A stretch of 64,000 nucleotides of DNA from Medakamo hakoo. Its lineage: Eukaryota; Chlorophyta; Trebouxiophyceae; Coccomyxaceae. A program made the position numbers and the translations under genes. Location of the stretch: assembly GCA_026636295.1 (NCBI GenBank), contig CP089462.1, forward strand, positions 682,001 through 746,000, given 5' to 3'. Within the stretch, counting starts at the first letter, position 1, and each line of letters starts with the position of its first letter. The notes beneath the pieces are model-generated. The model ran no database searches and was not told the DNA's origin. It saw only the letters and a program-made list of their open reading frames with translations. This document shows positions 62,137-64,000 of the stretch, piece by piece.

Positions 62137-63870
62137 ATGCCCGAGCCCGATGACGTGGCAGAAAGGCTCAACTCCCTCACTTCATGGGCGGCCATTGGCC
62201 GCGTCGCCGCACCGGCGGTGTTGCTGAATGGTGAGGCGGGTCGGAAGAGGACGGAATTGGGGGCGGAGGCCTTTGTTTCCCCGCGTGCGCGCTCGAGCGA
62301 GCCTCTCTCAACCCGGGCGGCAGCTTCCTCCACCCCTGAAAACAAACACACACACCACACGCCCTCCAAACACAGCCGCCGTCCCGGCCACCGCCGCCCT
62401 GGAAATCGCCCTCCTCGCCCGCGCCGCCGGTGGGGGCGACCACGCCCAAGCCGCGTTTGCGGCCGTCGGCTCCGCGGCCGGGCTCGTCTCCGCGGCCGCC
62501 CGCTTTTTGGTCTCCGGCGTGGCGGCCCAGGCGGGCGCGGCCGCCGTCCGCCGCCGCCGCGCGTTGCTCCAGGCACGGGCGGCCGTGGCGGTGTGTGCGG
62601 CCTTGCTCATCGGCGCCGCCGCGTCCGGCCTCCTCCTCGCCGCCCGGCGGCCCGCGCTCACAGCGCTCGGCCTGTCGCCGACCGCCGCGGCCGTCGCGGC
62701 GCCGTACTGGTCCTGGCGGGCCGCGTCCATTCCGGCCGCCCTGCTGGCTCAAGCCGCCCAGGGCATTTTGCAAGGGTGTGGGTGGATGGGAACGGCGGCG
62801 GCGCTGGCGGTCGCGAGCTCCCTGGCCGAAGCGGCGGGCGCGGTCGCCGTGCTGCGGTCGCCGTGCTGCGGCCGCCGCCTGGAGGCGGGCCGGCGCCGGC
62901 GCCTCCACCGCGCGCGCCGCTGCCCGCCCTGGGCGCTGTCGCCCTCGTCACGGGTGGTCTGTACGCAGCGGCCGCCCTCACCGCGGCGGGCCGGGCCGTC
63001 ACAGCCGTGCCGGACGCGTCCGCCTCGGTCGCCTCCCTCCTGTCGAGTGAGGGAGGCGGCGGCGACGACGGCGGCGCGGCCGCCCTCCCGTCCTGGCGGG
63101 CGCTCGCCGCGGACTTTGTGTCCGGCTCCCTGGCCATGCTCGCCCGCAGCCTGACGCTGCAAGTCACGTTTTTCGTCGGCGTGGCGGTCGCCGCCCGCTT
63201 CGGCACGGCCGCCCTGGCCGCGCACGGCGTCGTCCACCAGCTGTGGATGCTGTCCGCGTACGCGCTCGACGGCTTTGAAACGTCGGCGACGGTCCTGGGC
63301 GTGCGCGTCGCGACGCTGGGCGAGGAGGAGGAGGGCGCGCCGGTCCCTCCTGCGGACGGAGGAGGGGGGGAGGGCGGCGGCGGCGGCGGGCGGGGGGACC
63401 GGCCCGCCGCGTCCGCCGCGCGCGCGGCGTACGCCCGCCTCGCCCGCCGCTGCGTCGGCGGCGCGGCCGTCGGCGGGGCGGTCCTGGCGGCCGCCATCGC
63501 CGCGGCCGGGCCGGCCATCGTCTCGGCCTTCCTGCGCCCCGGCGCGCGCGCGCGGGCGCTCCTGTCGGGCGCGCCCCTGGCCGTCCTGGCCGCCGCCCAG
63601 CCTTTGAACGGCGCGGCGTACGCGGTGGACGGCCTGCTCGCGTCCATGCACGCCTGGCGCCCCGGCGCGGGCGTCATTTTCGGCGGCTTTGCGTGCGTCT
63701 ACCTGCCCGCCGTCGCGGCCGTCGCGCACGCGGCGCCCGGCGGGCCCGGCATCGCCGGGATCTGGGCCGCGAAAATCGGGCTGAACGCCGTGCGCGTGGT
63801 CGGCGGCCTGGCCGTGGTGTGGCGGGCGTGGGCGGCGCGGGTGGGGGCGGACCAGCGGCGCGGCTGGTGA
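62137..63870 (+). CDS. MATE-family efflux transporter with an internal frameshift
   Basis: Multi-span antiporter of the DinF/plant DTX44-46 group, which exports organic anions or small molecules. Exons 62137-62230 and 62376-63870. The N-terminal half has NSLTSWAAIGRVAAPAVLLN, then FAAVGSAAGLVSAAARFLV and WSWRAASIPAALLAQAAQGI, GILQGCGWMGTAAALAVA. The C-terminal half has VTFFVGVAVAARFGTAALAA, HGVVHQLWMLSAYALDG, FETSATVLG and IAGIWAAKIGLNAVRVVGG. The two halves are in different frames. A 14-bp unit is present twice in tandem at 62841-62869; one copy fewer gives a single open frame of about 524 residues. Either a sequencing error or a very recent loss of function. A Gly/Glu-rich insert lies at 63320-63410. 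Confidence 0.8.
   Translation: MPEPDDVAERLNSLTSWAAIGRVAAPAVLLNGEAGRKRTELGAEAFVSPRARSSEPLSTRAAASSTPENKHTHHTPSKHSRRPGHRRPGNRPPRPRRRWGRPRPSRVCGRRLRGRARLRGRPLFGLRRGGPGGRGRRPPPPRVAPGTGGRGGVCGLAHRRRRVRPPPRRPAARAHSARPVADRRGRRGAVLVLAGRVHSGRPAGSSRPGHFARVWVDGNGGGAGGRELPGRSGGRGRRAAVAVLRPPPGGGPAPAPPPRAPLPALGAVALVTGGLYAAAALTAAGRAVTAVPDASASVASLLSSEGGGGDDGGAAALPSWRALAADFVSGSLAMLARSLTLQVTFFVGVAVAARFGTAALAAHGVVHQLWMLSAYALDGFETSATVLGVRVATLGEEEEGAPVPPADGGGGEGGGGGGRGDRPAASAARAAYARLARRCVGGAAVGGAVLAAAIAAAGPAIVSAFLRPGARARALLSGAPLAVLAAAQPLNGAAYAVDGLLASMHAWRPGAGVIFGGFACVYLPAVAAVAHAAPGGPGIAGIWAAKIGLNAVRVVGGLAVVWRAWAARVGADQRRGW
62841..62869 (+). repeat. 14-bp tandem duplication inside the MATE gene
   Basis: Two perfect tandem copies of GGTCGCCGTGCTGC (62842-62855 and 62856-62869). 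Both frames read AVAVLR here, then diverge to SPCCGRR or PPPGGGP. 14 is not a multiple of three, so the second copy changes the frame. Confidence 0.9.
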
Positions 63871-63897
63871 CCGTGTACTAGAGGCAGGCTTTGTAGA

Positions 63898-63918
63898 GTG
63901 TGTGTGTGTGTGTGTGTG
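63898..63918. repeat. TG dinucleotide repeat
   Basis: About ten TG units in the 52-bp gap between the MATE stop and the stop of the next minus-strand gene. Confidence 0.85.
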
Positions 63919-63922
63919 AAGT

Positions 63923-64000
63923 CACAGCCCGCACCGCTTGCGGTATGCGTCCCGCTCCTTCTTCACGGCCTCCAACTCGCCGTGCAGTGCCGCGGCTTTC
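63923..64000 (-). CDS. C-terminal end of a coiled-coil protein, runs off the right edge
   Basis: Minus-strand frame open from the window edge to a TGA at 63925-63923. The visible end reads AALHGELEAVKKERDAYRKR then CGL and stop: high in charged residues with heptad-like spacing, so a coiled coil. Convergent with the MATE gene, 52 bp between stops. Only 25 residues are visible; the family is unknown. Confidence 0.5.

Overview
The window looks like nuclear DNA from a very GC-rich (about 70% G+C by eye), gene-dense green alga (Viridiplantae). Support: an LHCII-type antenna protein with a WYGPDR trimer motif; plant-lineage proteins (RETICULATA-related protein, plastid FtsY, plastid uS17, an IDM1-like PHD/acetyltransferase, a CDPK); short spliceosomal introns with GTGAGT/GTGCGT-type donors and CAG acceptors; and cytosolic-type translation factors. 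The species cannot be fixed from this sequence. About 38 protein genes fit in 64 kb, on both strands, with gaps of tens to a few hundred bases. Exon coordinates were worked out by hand from splice signals, reading-frame phase and remembered family sequences, without transcripts or database searches.

Layout. 0-7 kb: an N-terminal gene fragment, eIF1A, a BAP29/31-like ER protein, a GYF-PIN (SWT1-like) nuclease and an LHCII gene. 7-15 kb: a probable complex I small subunit, ATG8, a large plant-type nucleotidyltransferase, HslV, a Roadblock/LC7-like protein and RTRAF. 15-26 kb: CTR9 (PAF1 complex), CSN1 (COP9 signalosome), ECO1/CTF7, a RETICULATA-related plastid protein, a hexose-6-phosphate epimerase and a tiny membrane-protein gene. 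26-38 kb: a SAC1-type phosphoinositide phosphatase, a VTT/TVP38 protein, plastid S17, SBDS with an unusual C-terminus, P5C reductase and a tandem-Tudor protein. 37-46 kb: plastid FtsY, an Ala-rich orphan, an INSIG-like protein, a CDPK, a YaaA-family protein and a Cwc21/SRRM2-like splicing factor. 46-64 kb: an IDM1-like chromatin protein, Oxa1, RPL23, a mitochondrial FtsH, PRP6, a MAT1-like protein, a membrane-anchored dual-specificity phosphatase, RNase H2 subunit C, a MATE transporter with an apparent frameshift, and the end of one more gene.

There is no operon logic; these are housekeeping genes of many compartments. Themes recur: RNA processing (CWC21, PRP6, PIN nuclease, nucleotidyltransferase), transcription and chromatin (CTR9, MAT1, IDM1-like, Tudor), organelle protein handling (Oxa1, FtsH, HslV, FtsY) and ribosome production or translation (SBDS, eIF1A, RPL23, S17). 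Many gene pairs are head-to-head with roughly 100-260 bp between start codons, implying shared bidirectional promoters; several are tail-to-tail with only 12-70 bp between stop codons, implying overlapping 3' UTRs.

The points most worth a second look are: a 14-bp tandem duplication that shifts the frame of the MATE gene; a 66-bp AT-rich insertion between 21-bp direct repeats at the end of the INSIG-like gene; homopolymer T-G or C-A tracts placed at opposite intron ends; a set of T-rich/A-rich 7-9-bp hairpins; the MBD-like tail on SBDS; and a MAT1 gene with no visible RING exon. No clearly new multi-gene system is evident. No tRNA, rRNA, CRISPR array, virus-like element or recognisable autonomous transposon was seen.
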